Source of the DNA: Lentisphaerota bacterium
GTDB taxonomy: Bacteria > Verrucomicrobiota > Lentisphaeria > Victivallales > Victivallaceae
Length of the DNA: 38,368 bases
NCBI GenBank assembly: GCA_015061745.1
Contig: SUWB01000032.1
Coordinates: 1-38,368, forward strand
Reading direction: 5' to 3'
This document shows, one piece after another, positions 1-9,115 of the stretch; position 1 is the first letter of the stretch; every line of letters begins with the position of its first letter. The position numbers and the translations under genes were made by a program. The notes beneath the pieces are model-generated. The model was given only the letters and a program-made list of their open reading frames with translations, did not search any database and had not been told where the DNA came from.

Positions 1-67
1 ACTTTTGATGACAATTCTGCTCAAAAACAAAAATCTGACAAAATCACTTTTTCAAAACTCAACCTTC

Positions 68-99
68 TCCCGCTCAAATTTGGCGGGAATGCCTGTTTT
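68..99 (+). terminator. Possible terminator of a gene left of the window
   Basis: TCCCGC (68-73) pairs with GCGGGA (83-88) across a 9-nt loop, and a T-run follows at 94-99. The T-run begins several bases after the stem, so this is a weak call. No gene was found in 1-399; the rest holds only the promoter of the next gene. Confidence 0.3.
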
Positions 100-316
100 T
101 TGAAAAATTATGGGATATCTGTGAATTTTTATTCAGATAATTGTTCCGGAAGTAATATGAATTTTTCCGGTATACCTTTTGAAAGAGGCCGTCGGGAAAA
201 GTTCAGAAAAAGAAGTGTTCGGTTGAAATTTCAGCAAACCGCCCGTATGGGGTCTCATTGAAAAAGAATCTTTCCGGATAAGGATGTAAAAAACACCGCT
301 TTTTTTAAGAAAAAGC

Positions 317-345
317 TTGCAAATATATCACACCGGCAGTACATT
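317..345 (+). promoter_or_regulatory. Candidate sigma70-type promoter of the MATE gene
   Basis: TTGCAA at 317-322 and TACATT at 340-345 are separated by 17 bp. The leader that follows contains a small hairpin, ACGG-TTTTT-CCGT, at about 379-391, just before the start codon. No strong ribosome binding site is visible ahead of the ATG. Confidence 0.4.
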
Positions 346-399
346 TTATACCGGTTATTGATTTTATACATTTAAGGAACGGTTTTTCCGTAGAACATT

Positions 400-1785
400 A
401 TGGCTTCAATCAGAAAAATGGATCTTACACAAGGGGTGATCCCGATTCAGATCATCAAGTTTATGACTCCCCTTGCCATTACGTTTGTGACGCAAATCCT
501 TTTTCACACCACCGATGTGATCGTAGTGGGGCGTTTTGCCAAAAATGCCGAACACGCCGTGGCTGCCATAGGCAGTTCCGGACCTGTCACCTCTATTCTG
601 ATGACGATTTTTCTGGGAATGGGGGCAGGTGTCAGTGCCGTGGTTGCCCGTTTTATGGGGGCAAAGGATTACAAAAATGTCAGCCGAACGGTACACTCGT
701 CCATTGTTTTGGGGATGGCTTGCGGCGTGTTTATTCTGACAGTGGGATACCTTTTTGACAGAATCGCGTTTCAAATGCTCCGGGTTCCAGAAGCGATTAT
801 GGAGGATACTCTTGCCTATTTCCGGGTAGTGCTGGCAGGGATCCCTGCCGTTGTGATCTATGCTTTCGGCTGCTGCATCCTGCGTTCTGTGGGGAAACCA
901 AATCTGCCGATGGTGATCCTCTGTACATCGGGAGTTGTCAACGTGGTGCTGAATATTGTTTTTGTGACTCTCTTTGATATGGAAATAATGGGGGTTGCCT
1001 ACGCCACAGTGATCGCTCAGCTGCTATCGCTGGTAATGATTCTCGGAGCACTTCACAGGGCTCACGGGGCATACAGATTTCTGTTCGGAAAATTGTTCCG
1101 GATAGATTTTCCCATATTGGGCAAAGTCTGTTATAATGGTTTTCCGGCGGGACTTCAGAGCGGCTGTTTTGCTATTTCCAATCTGCTTGTGGCTCACGCC
1201 AACAACGATTTCGGTCCCGGAGCCATTGCGGCGACCTCTGTGGTGGGCTTTGCTGCGGGAGGTTTGATTAACAGTATCGCCAATGCACAACACCAGACCT
1301 TGATTACCTTTACTGGGCAGAATATGGGAGCACAGAAAAAGGACAGGATATTGAAAGGGCTTTTCTGGAGTATTGGTTATGCACTGCTGATCGGTATTGC
1401 TTTCGGGTGGCTGGCTTACTTTACATTGGGATCCTGGCTGCCCTGGTGTGTGAAAAATCCCAGCAAAGAGATGCTTGAATTTGCTCATATCAGAGCCACG
1501 CTGCTCCTGCTGCCCGGATTTCTCTTTATGATCCTTGATGTTTTGTCCGGTACATTGCGCGGTCTTGGCTATTCCCTTTTGCCTACTGGTATATCTATAT
1601 TCGGGATTTGTTTTTTCCGTGTATTCTGGGTTTTCTGTCTCTTCCCGCTTTTCTCAAAGAATTACTGGATACTGATCTTGAACTTCCCGGTTTCTTATTT
1701 GCTGACGTCCACCATCCTGGGAATAGCATTATTTTTCGCACTGAAAAAAATTCCCCATTCCCCTCAGGCGTCACTGTCAAAGTAA
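400..1785 (+). CDS. MATE family multidrug/metabolite efflux transporter
   Basis: This 461-residue integral membrane protein has the length and hydrophobic pattern of the MATE family, about 12 helices in two homologous halves. The N-terminal part (MTPLAITFVTQILFHTTDVI, then a VGRF segment) matches the usual MATE start, where a first helix leads into a T-D motif. Such proteins export cationic compounds or metabolites in exchange for Na+ or H+. The substrate cannot be read from the sequence. It appears monocistronic: a promoter lies upstream and an 18-bp stem hairpin lies downstream at 1854-1896. The ATG at 400 gives a normal cytoplasmic N-terminus before helix 1. Family assignment is firm; subfamily is not. 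Confidence 0.9.
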   Translation: MASIRKMDLTQGVIPIQIIKFMTPLAITFVTQILFHTTDVIVVGRFAKNAEHAVAAIGSSGPVTSILMTIFLGMGAGVSAVVARFMGAKDYKNVSRTVHSSIVLGMACGVFILTVGYLFDRIAFQMLRVPEAIMEDTLAYFRVVLAGIPAVVIYAFGCCILRSVGKPNLPMVILCTSGVVNVVLNIVFVTLFDMEIMGVAYATVIAQLLSLVMILGALHRAHGAYRFLFGKLFRIDFPILGKVCYNGFPAGLQSGCFAISNLLVAHANNDFGPGAIAATSVVGFAAGGLINSIANAQHQTLITFTGQNMGAQKKDRILKGLFWSIGYALLIGIAFGWLAYFTLGSWLPWCVKNPSKEMLEFAHIRATLLLLPGFLFMILDVLSGTLRGLGYSLLPTGISIFGICFFRVFWVFCLFPLFSKNYWILILNFPVSYLLTSTILGIALFFALKKIPHSPQASLSK

Positions 1786-1853
1786 AAGGCGAGGTCAGCG
1801 GGGAGCTGCGATGAAATGTACAGCCCTGTTTCCGGTGTTATCTCCCGGTGCAT

Positions 1854-1896
1854 AATCATAGGCTCTGTTCCTTATACGGGAACAGAGCCTATGATT
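1854..1896. terminator. Perfect 18-bp inverted repeat, probable terminator or RNA hairpin
   Basis: The arms 1854-1871 and 1879-1896 are perfectly complementary across a 7-nt loop. The core is GGCTCTGTTCC / GGAACAGAGCC. It lies about 70 bp after the MATE stop codon. No long T-run follows, so it may be an mRNA 3'-end hairpin rather than a classical intrinsic terminator. The remaining bases up to 2125 show no gene. Confidence 0.5.
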
Positions 1897-2125
1897 ACAA
1901 CACGGCATTTTCGTGGACGGTATGTTATGCTGTTCCGGAGAAAGAAAAACAGTAAAGAGTGCAAACTTTTTGTGTAGATTTCCCCCTTTTTCTCCCCATT
2001 GTCCATAAGTTGTGCAGCACGATACCGCTTCTGGAGAAGACCCGATTTCCAGGCTTCTGCGATCAGGAGGCTGTGTGCCGCAAAGGTTTATGTCGAGCAT
2101 TTTGCTAAAAAAAATTTTTCCGCCC

Positions 2126-2153
2126 TTGAAAAAAATAAAAAGGATGATATATT
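2126..2153 (+). promoter_or_regulatory. Promoter of the lacI / pseudopilin / glycosidase cluster
   Basis: TTGAAA (2126-2131), 16 bp, then TATATT (2148-2153). This matches the promoter style seen repeatedly in the window. The transcript should start near 2160, at the palindrome 2161-2170. Confidence 0.6.
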
Positions 2154-2160
2154 ACTTGCA

Positions 2161-2170
2161 AGAACGTTCT
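2161..2170. promoter_or_regulatory. Candidate LacI-family operator (autoregulation)
   Basis: AGAACGTTCT is a perfect 10-bp palindrome with the central CG typical of LacI/PurR-type operators. It sits on the predicted transcription start just upstream of the regulator's own gene. Binding is inferred, not shown. Confidence 0.45.
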
Positions 2171-2195
2171 ATCAAACAATTTTTCAGGAGTTTTT

Positions 2196-3200
2196 ATGCG
2201 CGTGACAATCAAAGAAGTTGCCGCTGAAGCCGGTGTCTCCTATCAGGCCGTATCTGCTGTCCTCGGCAGCTGCAGCTATGCCCGTGCTTCGGAAGAAACC
2301 CGGAAAAAAATCTATGAAGCGGCAGAAAAGCTGGGCTATGTTCCCAACATCAGTGCCCGTATCCTTCAGGGACGTTCCAGCGGGATGATCGGCGTTCTGA
2401 TAGATCCTTTGGCCTCTCAAATCACTTTCAATATTCTCTTTGAGCTTGAAAAGGCAGCTTCCCGCCGTAACTGCCGCCTTCTGATCTTTGAGGCCCATGA
2501 CAATCCCGCCCGTTTGCAAGAAGCCTGCCGTGAAATGCAGCAGTACAGTGTTGACGGAGTGATTGCCCTGGCTCATACTTATCCCGGGATCGGTTCTGTG
2601 CTCGATAATTTTGATGACTCTCTTGCTGTTGTGCCTGTTCTGGATATCCTGCCGGGAAAATATCACGCGGTGGTCAATGACACGGCCGCAGGGATCGCTG
2701 CGGCTGCCAGACATCTGGTCGACTCCGGCTACAGGAATGTGGTCTTGCTGACAAGCGGGAATTTCGATTATCCAAGTTCCCGGCAGCGGGTGGAAGGATT
2801 CCGGGAAGTCCTGCCGGAAAATCCCATTTTTTTCCTCCGGGCTGCCGATGAGACTGAACAAATGGCAGAGGAACTTAAAAGAATTGTTCCTGAAATCATC
2901 GCTCATAAAGCAGATGCCATAGTCTGTTACAATGACCTTACTGCGGCGGCTGTTATCCGTGAATTGCGTGCAAATAATTTGCAAGTTCCGGAAGATGTGG
3001 GTGTGACCGGATTTGATGACTCCTCGTTCTGTACTGTTTTGGATCCGCCTCTGACCAGTGTCGCCCCTGATTTTGCCGCTATGGCGGACAATGTGTTCAA
3101 ACTGCTTGAACAGCGTATCGCAGGAGAGAGGAAAAATATTTTTACTGCGGTTCAGCCCTGTTTGAAAATAAGAAAAAGTTCCTTGAAACATTCTAAATAA
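2196..3200 (+). CDS. LacI family transcriptional regulator
   Basis: This 334-residue protein has an N-terminal LacI helix-turn-helix ([20 protein letters not shown], residues 3-22), the linker region ([13 protein letters not shown]), and a periplasmic-binding-protein-like effector domain from about residue 62 to the end. The late motif [12 protein letters not shown] fits the family. It should repress or activate glycan-use genes in response to a sugar. The gene starts a probable three-gene operon: the pseudopilin-like gene follows after 11 bp, then a very large glycosidase 18 bp later, so that glycosidase is its likely target. The start is supported by CAGGAG placed 5-10 bp upstream of the ATG. 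The palindrome at 2161-2170 suggests autoregulation. The inducer is unknown. Confidence 0.92.
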   Translation: MRVTIKEVAAEAGVSYQAVSAVLGSCSYARASEETRKKIYEAAEKLGYVPNISARILQGRSSGMIGVLIDPLASQITFNILFELEKAASRRNCRLLIFEAHDNPARLQEACREMQQYSVDGVIALAHTYPGIGSVLDNFDDSLAVVPVLDILPGKYHAVVNDTAAGIAAAARHLVDSGYRNVVLLTSGNFDYPSSRQRVEGFREVLPENPIFFLRAADETEQMAEELKRIVPEIIAHKADAIVCYNDLTAAAVIRELRANNLQVPEDVGVTGFDDSSFCTVLDPPLTSVAPDFAAMADNVFKLLEQRIAGERKNIFTAVQPCLKIRKSSLKHSK

Positions 3201-3211
3201 AAGGTGAGAAA

Positions 3212-4234
3212 ATGAAAAAACACTTCACGCTGATCGAACTTCTTGTAAGCAAAACTTGTCAAATATGTGTTTATATCTTGCGAAAAATGGCCTCTTGCCT
3301 TGATACTTGCCGTTGCAATTCTTCAAAATGCGGGATTGTCGGTTTTGCGGATGCAAAAACGGCAATCCACCAAAAGTTTTTGGCAAGGATGGATGGGGTC
3401 CGGGGAAGGAAGGGAGAACCTTTTTTCAAAAAGGGTTCCCTTCCTTCCCCGGCTCCTTTCACCTTGATCGAACTTCTTGTCGTTATTGCCATTATTGCAA
3501 TTCTGGCAGCTATGCTGCTGCCGGCTCTTACGCAGGCGCGGGACAGAGCCAAAAGTATCAGCTGTCTTTCCAATTTCAATCAGGTCGGCAAAGGCTTGCA
3601 CAACTATTCTGACGACAATGACGGCTACATAATGGTTTACTGGAACGCATTGTCCAACGGCTCATTCGCCTGGGTCAATGATTATTCCCGCTCTTGGGGA
3701 GAAGGATTGAAAAAATACGGCCGGCTGGGGGCTTATATCGGCAACAATACCGTCGCTCCCGTGGGAGGAGTAACACAGGTCGGTTCCAACCCTGTTGTGC
3801 GCAATCTGCTGATTTGTCCGGCAAGAAATCTGGAAAAGAAACTGCCGGAAGTTTCCGGAACAACAAAGAATTGTTACAGCTACGGTCTGGCCGGTCATCT
3901 CGGAAACGGCAGGGCCAATGGATGTAAACTTTCCACATTGCGTTTTACATCAAGAAACATTTATGTCGGTGAATCCAGAAGCGTTGTATCCCAGGTCTCG
4001 GCAAAGTACAACGGCACCAACTATATGGTTTTCCCTCACGGCGGCAATGATGCCAATATTGATGATACTGTTTGCCGTCCCACAGCCGGAGGCACGGCCA
4101 ATATGCTCTTTATTGACGGACACTCAGAAAGCCGCAAACGCAGTGAAGTCCCCAACAGCTTTTTTGACACTGATCCTGAACGTCAGGCTCAATGGAGTGT
4201 TTTCTGGTATCATCGTTCTGCAGGTAAATTCTGA
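3212..4234 (+). CDS. DUF1559/type II pseudopilin-like protein with an in-frame internal insertion
   Basis: A 340-residue protein of the pseudopilin-like family common in Lentisphaerota and Planctomycetes. It begins [12 protein letters not shown] but is then interrupted by about 70 unrelated residues. [20 protein letters not shown] starts over at residue 83, followed by the usual [20 protein letters not shown] helix. A late FIDGH motif (about residue 302) is the family's H-X9-DG-type signature. The first FTLIELLV has no hydrophobic helix after it ([14 protein letters not shown]), so only the second copy looks competent as a pilin signal. An in-frame ATG at 3389 (residue 60) could give a product with a 23-residue leader. 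Removing one repeat unit (234 bp) would restore a canonical protein. The gene sits between lacI and the glycosidase gene and is probably co-transcribed with them. Role: surface or secretion-associated pseudopilin, inferred from the family. Confidence 0.82.
   Translation: MKKHFTLIELLVSKTCQICVYILRKMASCLDTCRCNSSKCGIVGFADAKTAIHQKFLARMDGVRGRKGEPFFKKGSLPSPAPFTLIELLVVIAIIAILAAMLLPALTQARDRAKSISCLSNFNQVGKGLHNYSDDNDGYIMVYWNALSNGSFAWVNDYSRSWGEGLKKYGRLGAYIGNNTVAPVGGVTQVGSNPVVRNLLICPARNLEKKLPEVSGTTKNCYSYGLAGHLGNGRANGCKLSTLRFTSRNIYVGESRSVVSQVSAKYNGTNYMVFPHGGNDANIDDTVCRPTAGGTANMLFIDGHSESRKRSEVPNSFFDTDPERQAQWSVFWYHRSAGKF
3231..3480 (+). mobile_element. 234-bp in-frame insertion flanked by 16-bp direct repeats
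   Basis: TGATCGAACTTCTTGT occurs at 3231-3246 and again at 3465-3480. The offset is exactly 234 bp, or 78 codons. Everything between reads open in the pilin frame. The 16-bp repeats look like a target duplication or a recombination footprint within the conserved codons for LIELLV. The 3' part of the insert carries a strong hairpin (3400-3452). I recall other Victivallis-type pilin proteins with [13 protein letters not shown] followed by a second FTLIELLVV, which would make this a recurring element; that is memory, not a search. Confidence 0.7.
3400..3452. repeat. Perfect 16-bp stem hairpin inside the pilin insertion
   Basis: CCGGGGAAGGAAGGGA (3400-3415) is the exact reverse complement of 3437-3452. 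The 21-nt loop can pair further (AACC with GGTT, T-run with A-run). The purine/pyrimidine bias makes it read as charged, low-complexity protein ([17 protein letters not shown]). Confidence 0.8.
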
Positions 4235-4252
4235 CGGTCATAGGTTGGCTAT

Positions 4253-7200
4253 ATGGTGAAAAAATTTTTATTTATCTTCAGCACCGCAATTATTTTCCCG
4301 GCTTTGGCGGCGAATGAAAATTTAGTCCGGAATCCCAACTTTCTGAAATTGCACCCCTGGCAGGACTGGCGCGGACACTACGATGCGAAAGTGTCTCATA
4401 CACAAGATGGTTCCGGGAGCTGGTGCTTTGATTATCCCGACTCATCGAAGCCGGGACATATTTTTCAGAAAATCACCGTCGGACAGAAATTTGCCGCCCC
4501 CATTCTGGTTTCCGGCTGGTGCAAAGCAGAGATCCCCGGTTCCTGGGGGGAAGATCTGTTGAATTTTGCCTTGCGGACTTGTGTCATTTTCAACGACGGC
4601 AGCAAGACCTGGCGTTACAACCGCCCCTTTTCCGCCGGAAAAAAGGGGTGGCAGAAACAGGAAATGCTGATAGATACGGGAAAACCCGTCAGGGAAATAC
4701 TGCTCTACGGACGTTTTGCCAATCACAAAGGCAAAGTCTGGTTCGATGATTTCACAGTTAAGGCTCTGGGGCGGAAAACACTTCCTCCGTGCCGGGCTGA
4801 AAAGGTCTCTCTCCCCGGGAAGTGTGAAGGCATACGGATCTCAAACGGATTCGTTTCTCTCGTTCTGGAACCGGGCAGAGGAGGCAGCTGCGTGGAATTC
4901 AAAGATCTGCTCCGCAATAAGATCTGCGGAGCCGCCGGAAATTTCCGTTTTCTGGGCGGAGACAGGATGCTGAAATCCAATTATTCAAAAACATTGACCT
5001 TCCCCTTCAGAACACAGCTGCATCAGAGCAGCGATGATATACTGCAGCTTTCCCTGACGAAAGATGATTTCCCAAATGAACCCTTTTGGAAACTCACCAG
5101 AGTTTACACTTTGAAACGCAGCTCCGCAGAGGTAAAGATCGAGGATCACTGGCATAACCGCCACGAATCTATGGCCTCCAAGGTAATGGCTCCTCATTTC
5201 AGATGCGCGCCGACGGGAAGGGATAAGGAAAGCGTCTTTCTGATTCCCGGCAGTTCCGGGATCAAGACTTTGCCGGCCCGTTCCGGCGGAGACACTTTTA
5301 TTTCAGAGATCGTCAGACCGTTTGCTGCGGTTCTTCAAAAAGACAATACAGGTACAGTGTGGGAATTTGATCCCGCTGCCGTCGCACAACTTTATATGTG
5401 GCGTGCCGGTGTCAATGCGTCAACTCTGGAACTTTTTTATACACCGGCCAAAGCAGACCCCGGAAAAGAGCTGGTGCGCACTGTCAGTTTTTATCCTTTC
5501 GGCGGACTTTCCAGAGTTGATGGTGCCGCCAATGGTATCGCCGTACAGTTGGAAAAAGAAAAAGCAGTGTTCTATGCCTCCTCTGAAACTGCGGGGGAAC
5601 TTGAAGTTGCTCTGCTGCTGCCCGGCGGAAAAGAAAAAGTGCTTTTGAAGCAGCTTTTGCTTCTGGAACCAGGGGAAAGATCATCTTTGACGCTCCCAAC
5701 TTACAATGAGCCGACTGCGCTGGCATTAAAAGTTTCCATAAAACGCAACGGAAAACTCTTTTTTGCGGCAGAACGTCCTCTCGCAGCAAACTATAAACTG
5801 AAAGCTCAGAAGAAAAAAATCGCAAAAGCTGAGAATCCGGAAATTTCCCACACCGTTTCACTGAAAGTGAAAACACCGGCGATCCCCTGGGCGAAAAACT
5901 GGCACAAAGGAAAGATCAAGGCACTCTTTATAATCAATTCTCCCCACGGCAGAGAGTTGGTCGAACTTGCTCAGCGTATGGACATTGAACCCCATACTTT
6001 CTGGCTTTCAAGCAGTGCAGGACAGATGAAATGGGGACGGGCAGCGATGTTCGGTACCTATTCATACGAAGATGCAAACGGTGAATTGGCCCGGCTGTTG
6101 AAAGCACAGAAGTATGATGTCATCGTTGCTGCCGGACGAGTCTTGAAAAATATTTCAGCTGTCAATGCTTCTGCCATTGCAGATAAGGTGAAATCAGGGA
6201 CAAATCTTTTGCTTATCAACCCCTGGGAAATCCCCGCAGGGCTGAGAAAAATCATTCCTGCGGCAACTGATGCCCGTGAATATCCTTTCTCTGCGTGGCG
6301 CAAGAGCAAAGAACATCATCTGCTTTCAGGAACCGTTCCGGAATTGCTTCAACCCGGCGAGTATATGAATTTCAACGTCAGAAATGCCGCCACACTTCTG
6401 GCAACCGAAAAGGGAGCTCCGCTGCTTCAGCTGTTTTCCGCCGGTCAGGGCAGATGTGCCGTTTTCGCCTCAGGTTCCGGGGGCGGACTTCTGCCATTTC
6501 TGCCGCGGCACATTATGCTTCCTGAACACGATTTTTATGAGTATCAATTTGTTCCTCTCATCAAGGTGCTGCTTCATCTGTCCGGGAAACTTCCTCCCTC
6601 CGGAGCCGGGGTGAAAATCGGGAACGGTCTCCTGACTTTTACCGGCGGTGATTCCATAGAAATCCACGCCCGGAATCTGACAGCCAACAGCTCCCGTTTT
6701 TCCAGGTGCCGTGCCGGAGAAAAGATCACTCTTTCACTTGCTCCCGGAGTCAATGTTTTTAATTGCATCATCCGCAAGGCCGGAAAAACAGTCTGGTTCG
6801 GCAGTACCGCTGTTACGGTGGCCCCCTTATCCAAAATCGACCGGATCATATTGCAGAAAGATTTTTTCACTCCCGGCGAGCTCATTCGCGGAGAGGTGAG
6901 ATTTTCGGGGCAGCCCTCTGAGATCGCTGTCACTCTTGAGGACTCCCACGGGCGGGTCATTTCGCAGACAGAAGGTAAAAAATTCAGCCTCCCCGTGACT
7001 GAAGCAAGCAGCCGCCGGATGTATGTGCGTGCAAGAGTCTACAAAAACAAGGTGCTTCAAAGCAGCGCAAGAGTCCCTGTGGCCGTCAAAGCCGATCGGC
7101 AGCTGGCCGCGTATGAGATCATAGGAACAGCCGACAGCGGCGAAAACAAGCTCAACCGGGCCTTTGACACACGGCGTTGGCAGCTGCTCAAAGAACTTTT

Positions 7201-9115
7201 CGGAATCAGAGTCGTCCGTTATTGGGGGGCAGGGAATCAAGTGCTCTATGAAGAACAGCTCCGTCACGGGTTTGCGGCAGACTTCCCTATGATCCCGGGA
7301 CAGCGGCTGCGTGATTTTTTCAAAAAGTTTTCTGAACCTTATGCCCGTACCGGTGATAAAAAATATCTTCACCGCGATCCTTGTTTCCACGACACGAAGC
7401 ATTTTGATAACGTCGTAAAGATTATGCGTTCCCGTTTTGCAAGGCTGGAACGTTTATCACCTGTTTCCTATGATTTTGATGACGAAAGCAGTCTTTCCAA
7501 GTGGAGCAATGCCTATGATTTCTGTTTCGGGCCTCACACGCTCAAGGCATTCCGCGAATATCTGCAGAAACGCTATAAATCTCTTGAAGCTCTGAATCGT
7601 TCCTGGGGGACTTCTTTTACGGTATGGGATCAGGTGCTCCCTATGACCACGGAGGAGATCAGAACCTTTGCTGCCAAAAGCCGTAACTATGCCGCCTGGG
7701 CAGAATTCAGAGATTTTATGGATGCGTCTTACGCCTCCTGGCACGGTAAAATGGCGGCAGAGGCAAGAAAATACGGACTGAAAGTCCCCTTTGATATTTC
7801 AGGAACTTCTGCCGGTAATGCGTACAATGGGCTGAATTGGTATCGCTGGGCTCCTTTCATAGATCAGGCTTCTTTGTATCATATGAGCGAGCAGGAGGAG
7901 TTGATGCGTTCATTTGCGAAAAAAGGGTTCCGTGCGACTCCCTGGTTCGGTTACGGCGGCGGAGGAAAAACAATGGAATACCGGATCTGGCTTGATGCAC
8001 TGATGTTCAGGCGGGGAGGGGCAAGTTACTACTCTGTCTGGAGTATGCTGCGGCCGGATTACACATTGGATGCGCCTGCCCGGGATTTCCGCAATTTCAC
8101 TATGGATCTGCGCAAGGGTGTCGGGGAAATACTCAATATGTCCCGGGGCGGAGAAGCGGATGTGCTGATCCATTACAGTCAGCCGAGTATTTATGCTTAT
8201 GAAGCTGAAAAGAGACTTCCTGAAATGATCGGGACTCGTGTGGGATGGCACCGGGTCCTGACCGACAGCGGCTTATCGTTCAAATATATTGCTTATGCCG
8301 ATGTTGAAAAAGGAGGACTCCTCAAGCAGAAATGCCGTACCCTGATACTGCCGGGATCCATTGCTATGTCAGCCCGTGAGGCTGCGGAGATCCGCAAATT
8401 CATCAAAGCGGGCGGCAAGGTGATCTCCTCCGGCAAGCCGGGGATTATGAATGAAAATTCAACACTTCTGAAAAAGGGCCTGTTGGAAAATGCCGGAGTT
8501 ATCGAGGTCGAAAATCCGGGGAACTATCCTTATTCAGAACGTACAGCTGTTCACAGGGAAGGGATAGCTCAATACCTTCCCCGGCCCTCTGTCAACTTTT
8601 CCGGAGATTGTTCCAGGAATCGTATTTTTTCCTGTCATCTGCCGGGTTCCGGAAAGATTTTCGGAGTGATCCGTGAAGCTGAAGCTGATTCTCCGGGGGA
8701 GATGACGTTGAAAGTTCCGGAAGAACTTTACTGGTATGATTTGCGGAAGGGCAGATTTCTGGGTAAAAGCAGAGAACAAAAGCTCCATCTTCTGCCTGCC
8801 CGGGGAGAGGTCGTGGCTGCGTTCAGAAGCAAGCTCCCTGCCCCTGAGATCTCCATACAGAACTCAGGTGACGAATTCAGCTGGAGAGCCAAGCTGCCGG
8901 GGAGCAATGAGAGCACTCTGTTTCAGGTGGAAATTTTCCGTCCGGACGGAAGTTTGTATGAACTCTATTCTGCATTGGCTCCCAAAACGGCTGCTGAAGT
9001 GACCGGCAAATTCCGCAGGGCTCTCAATGATCCGGCCGGGATATGGACGATCCGGTGTACAGATAAAATTTCCTCTCTGCGAACTCAGAAAAAATTTTAT
9101 GTGACTCCCAGGTGA
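4253..9115 (+). CDS. Very large exported multidomain glycosidase, GH42-like
   Basis: This 1620-residue protein starts with a signal peptide (MVKKFLFIFSTAIIFPALAA), so it is exported. Residues 21-165 resemble a CBM4/9-type jelly roll (ENLVRNPNF at the start, VWFDDFTV at the end). Residues 190-520 look like a beta-sandwich. About 555-780 resemble a ThuA/glutamine-amidotransferase-like fold (IKALFIINSPHG). About 970-1360 form a GH42-like TIM barrel: SYDFDDES (D1077, E1078) is the likely acid/base region, followed by ALNRSWGTSFTVWDQ, which is very GH42-like. The SEQEE motif (1212-1216) may hold the nucleophile. A second amidotransferase-like stretch (LILPGSIAMSAREAAEIRKF) lies near 1385. GH42 enzymes are usually near 700 residues, so this is an extended form. 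It is 18 bp after the pseudopilin gene and probably under the LacI regulator. The substrate is likely a galactoside-containing glycan, but that is inference. Confidence 0.8.
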   Translation: MVKKFLFIFSTAIIFPALAANENLVRNPNFLKLHPWQDWRGHYDAKVSHTQDGSGSWCFDYPDSSKPGHIFQKITVGQKFAAPILVSGWCKAEIPGSWGEDLLNFALRTCVIFNDGSKTWRYNRPFSAGKKGWQKQEMLIDTGKPVREILLYGRFANHKGKVWFDDFTVKALGRKTLPPCRAEKVSLPGKCEGIRISNGFVSLVLEPGRGGSCVEFKDLLRNKICGAAGNFRFLGGDRMLKSNYSKTLTFPFRTQLHQSSDDILQLSLTKDDFPNEPFWKLTRVYTLKRSSAEVKIEDHWHNRHESMASKVMAPHFRCAPTGRDKESVFLIPGSSGIKTLPARSGGDTFISEIVRPFAAVLQKDNTGTVWEFDPAAVAQLYMWRAGVNASTLELFYTPAKADPGKELVRTVSFYPFGGLSRVDGAANGIAVQLEKEKAVFYASSETAGELEVALLLPGGKEKVLLKQLLLLEPGERSSLTLPTYNEPTALALKVSIKRNGKLFFAAERPLAANYKLKAQKKKIAKAENPEISHTVSLKVKTPAIPWAKNWHKGKIKALFIINSPHGRELVELAQRMDIEPHTFWLSSSAGQMKWGRAAMFGTYSYEDANGELARLLKAQKYDVIVAAGRVLKNISAVNASAIADKVKSGTNLLLINPWEIPAGLRKIIPAATDAREYPFSAWRKSKEHHLLSGTVPELLQPGEYMNFNVRNAATLLATEKGAPLLQLFSAGQGRCAVFASGSGGGLLPFLPRHIMLPEHDFYEYQFVPLIKVLLHLSGKLPPSGAGVKIGNGLLTFTGGDSIEIHARNLTANSSRFSRCRAGEKITLSLAPGVNVFNCIIRKAGKTVWFGSTAVTVAPLSKIDRIILQKDFFTPGELIRGEVRFSGQPSEIAVTLEDSHGRVISQTEGKKFSLPVTEASSRRMYVRARVYKNKVLQSSARVPVAVKADRQLAAYEIIGTADSGENKLNRAFDTRRWQLLKELFGIRVVRYWGAGNQVLYEEQLRHGFAADFPMIPGQRLRDFFKKFSEPYARTGDKKYLHRDPCFHDTKHFDNVVKIMRSRFARLERLSPVSYDFDDESSLSKWSNAYDFCFGPHTLKAFREYLQKRYKSLEALNRSWGTSFTVWDQVLPMTTEEIRTFAAKSRNYAAWAEFRDFMDASYASWHGKMAAEARKYGLKVPFDISGTSAGNAYNGLNWYRWAPFIDQASLYHMSEQEELMRSFAKKGFRATPWFGYGGGGKTMEYRIWLDALMFRRGGASYYSVWSMLRPDYTLDAPARDFRNFTMDLRKGVGEILNMSRGGEADVLIHYSQPSIYAYEAEKRLPEMIGTRVGWHRVLTDSGLSFKYIAYADVEKGGLLKQKCRTLILPGSIAMSAREAAEIRKFIKAGGKVISSGKPGIMNENSTLLKKGLLENAGVIEVENPGNYPYSERTAVHREGIAQYLPRPSVNFSGDCSRNRIFSCHLPGSGKIFGVIREAEADSPGEMTLKVPEELYWYDLRKGRFLGKSREQKLHLLPARGEVVAAFRSKLPAPEISIQNSGDEFSWRAKLPGSNESTLFQVEIFRPDGSLYELYSALAPKTAAEVTGKFRRALNDPAGIWTIRCTDKISSLRTQKKFYVTPR

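Noticed and set aside
3247..3464. Intein or self-splicing intron in the pilin gene
   Set aside because: Far too short for an intein, no splice-junction residues, and no group I/II core; the insert simply stays in frame.
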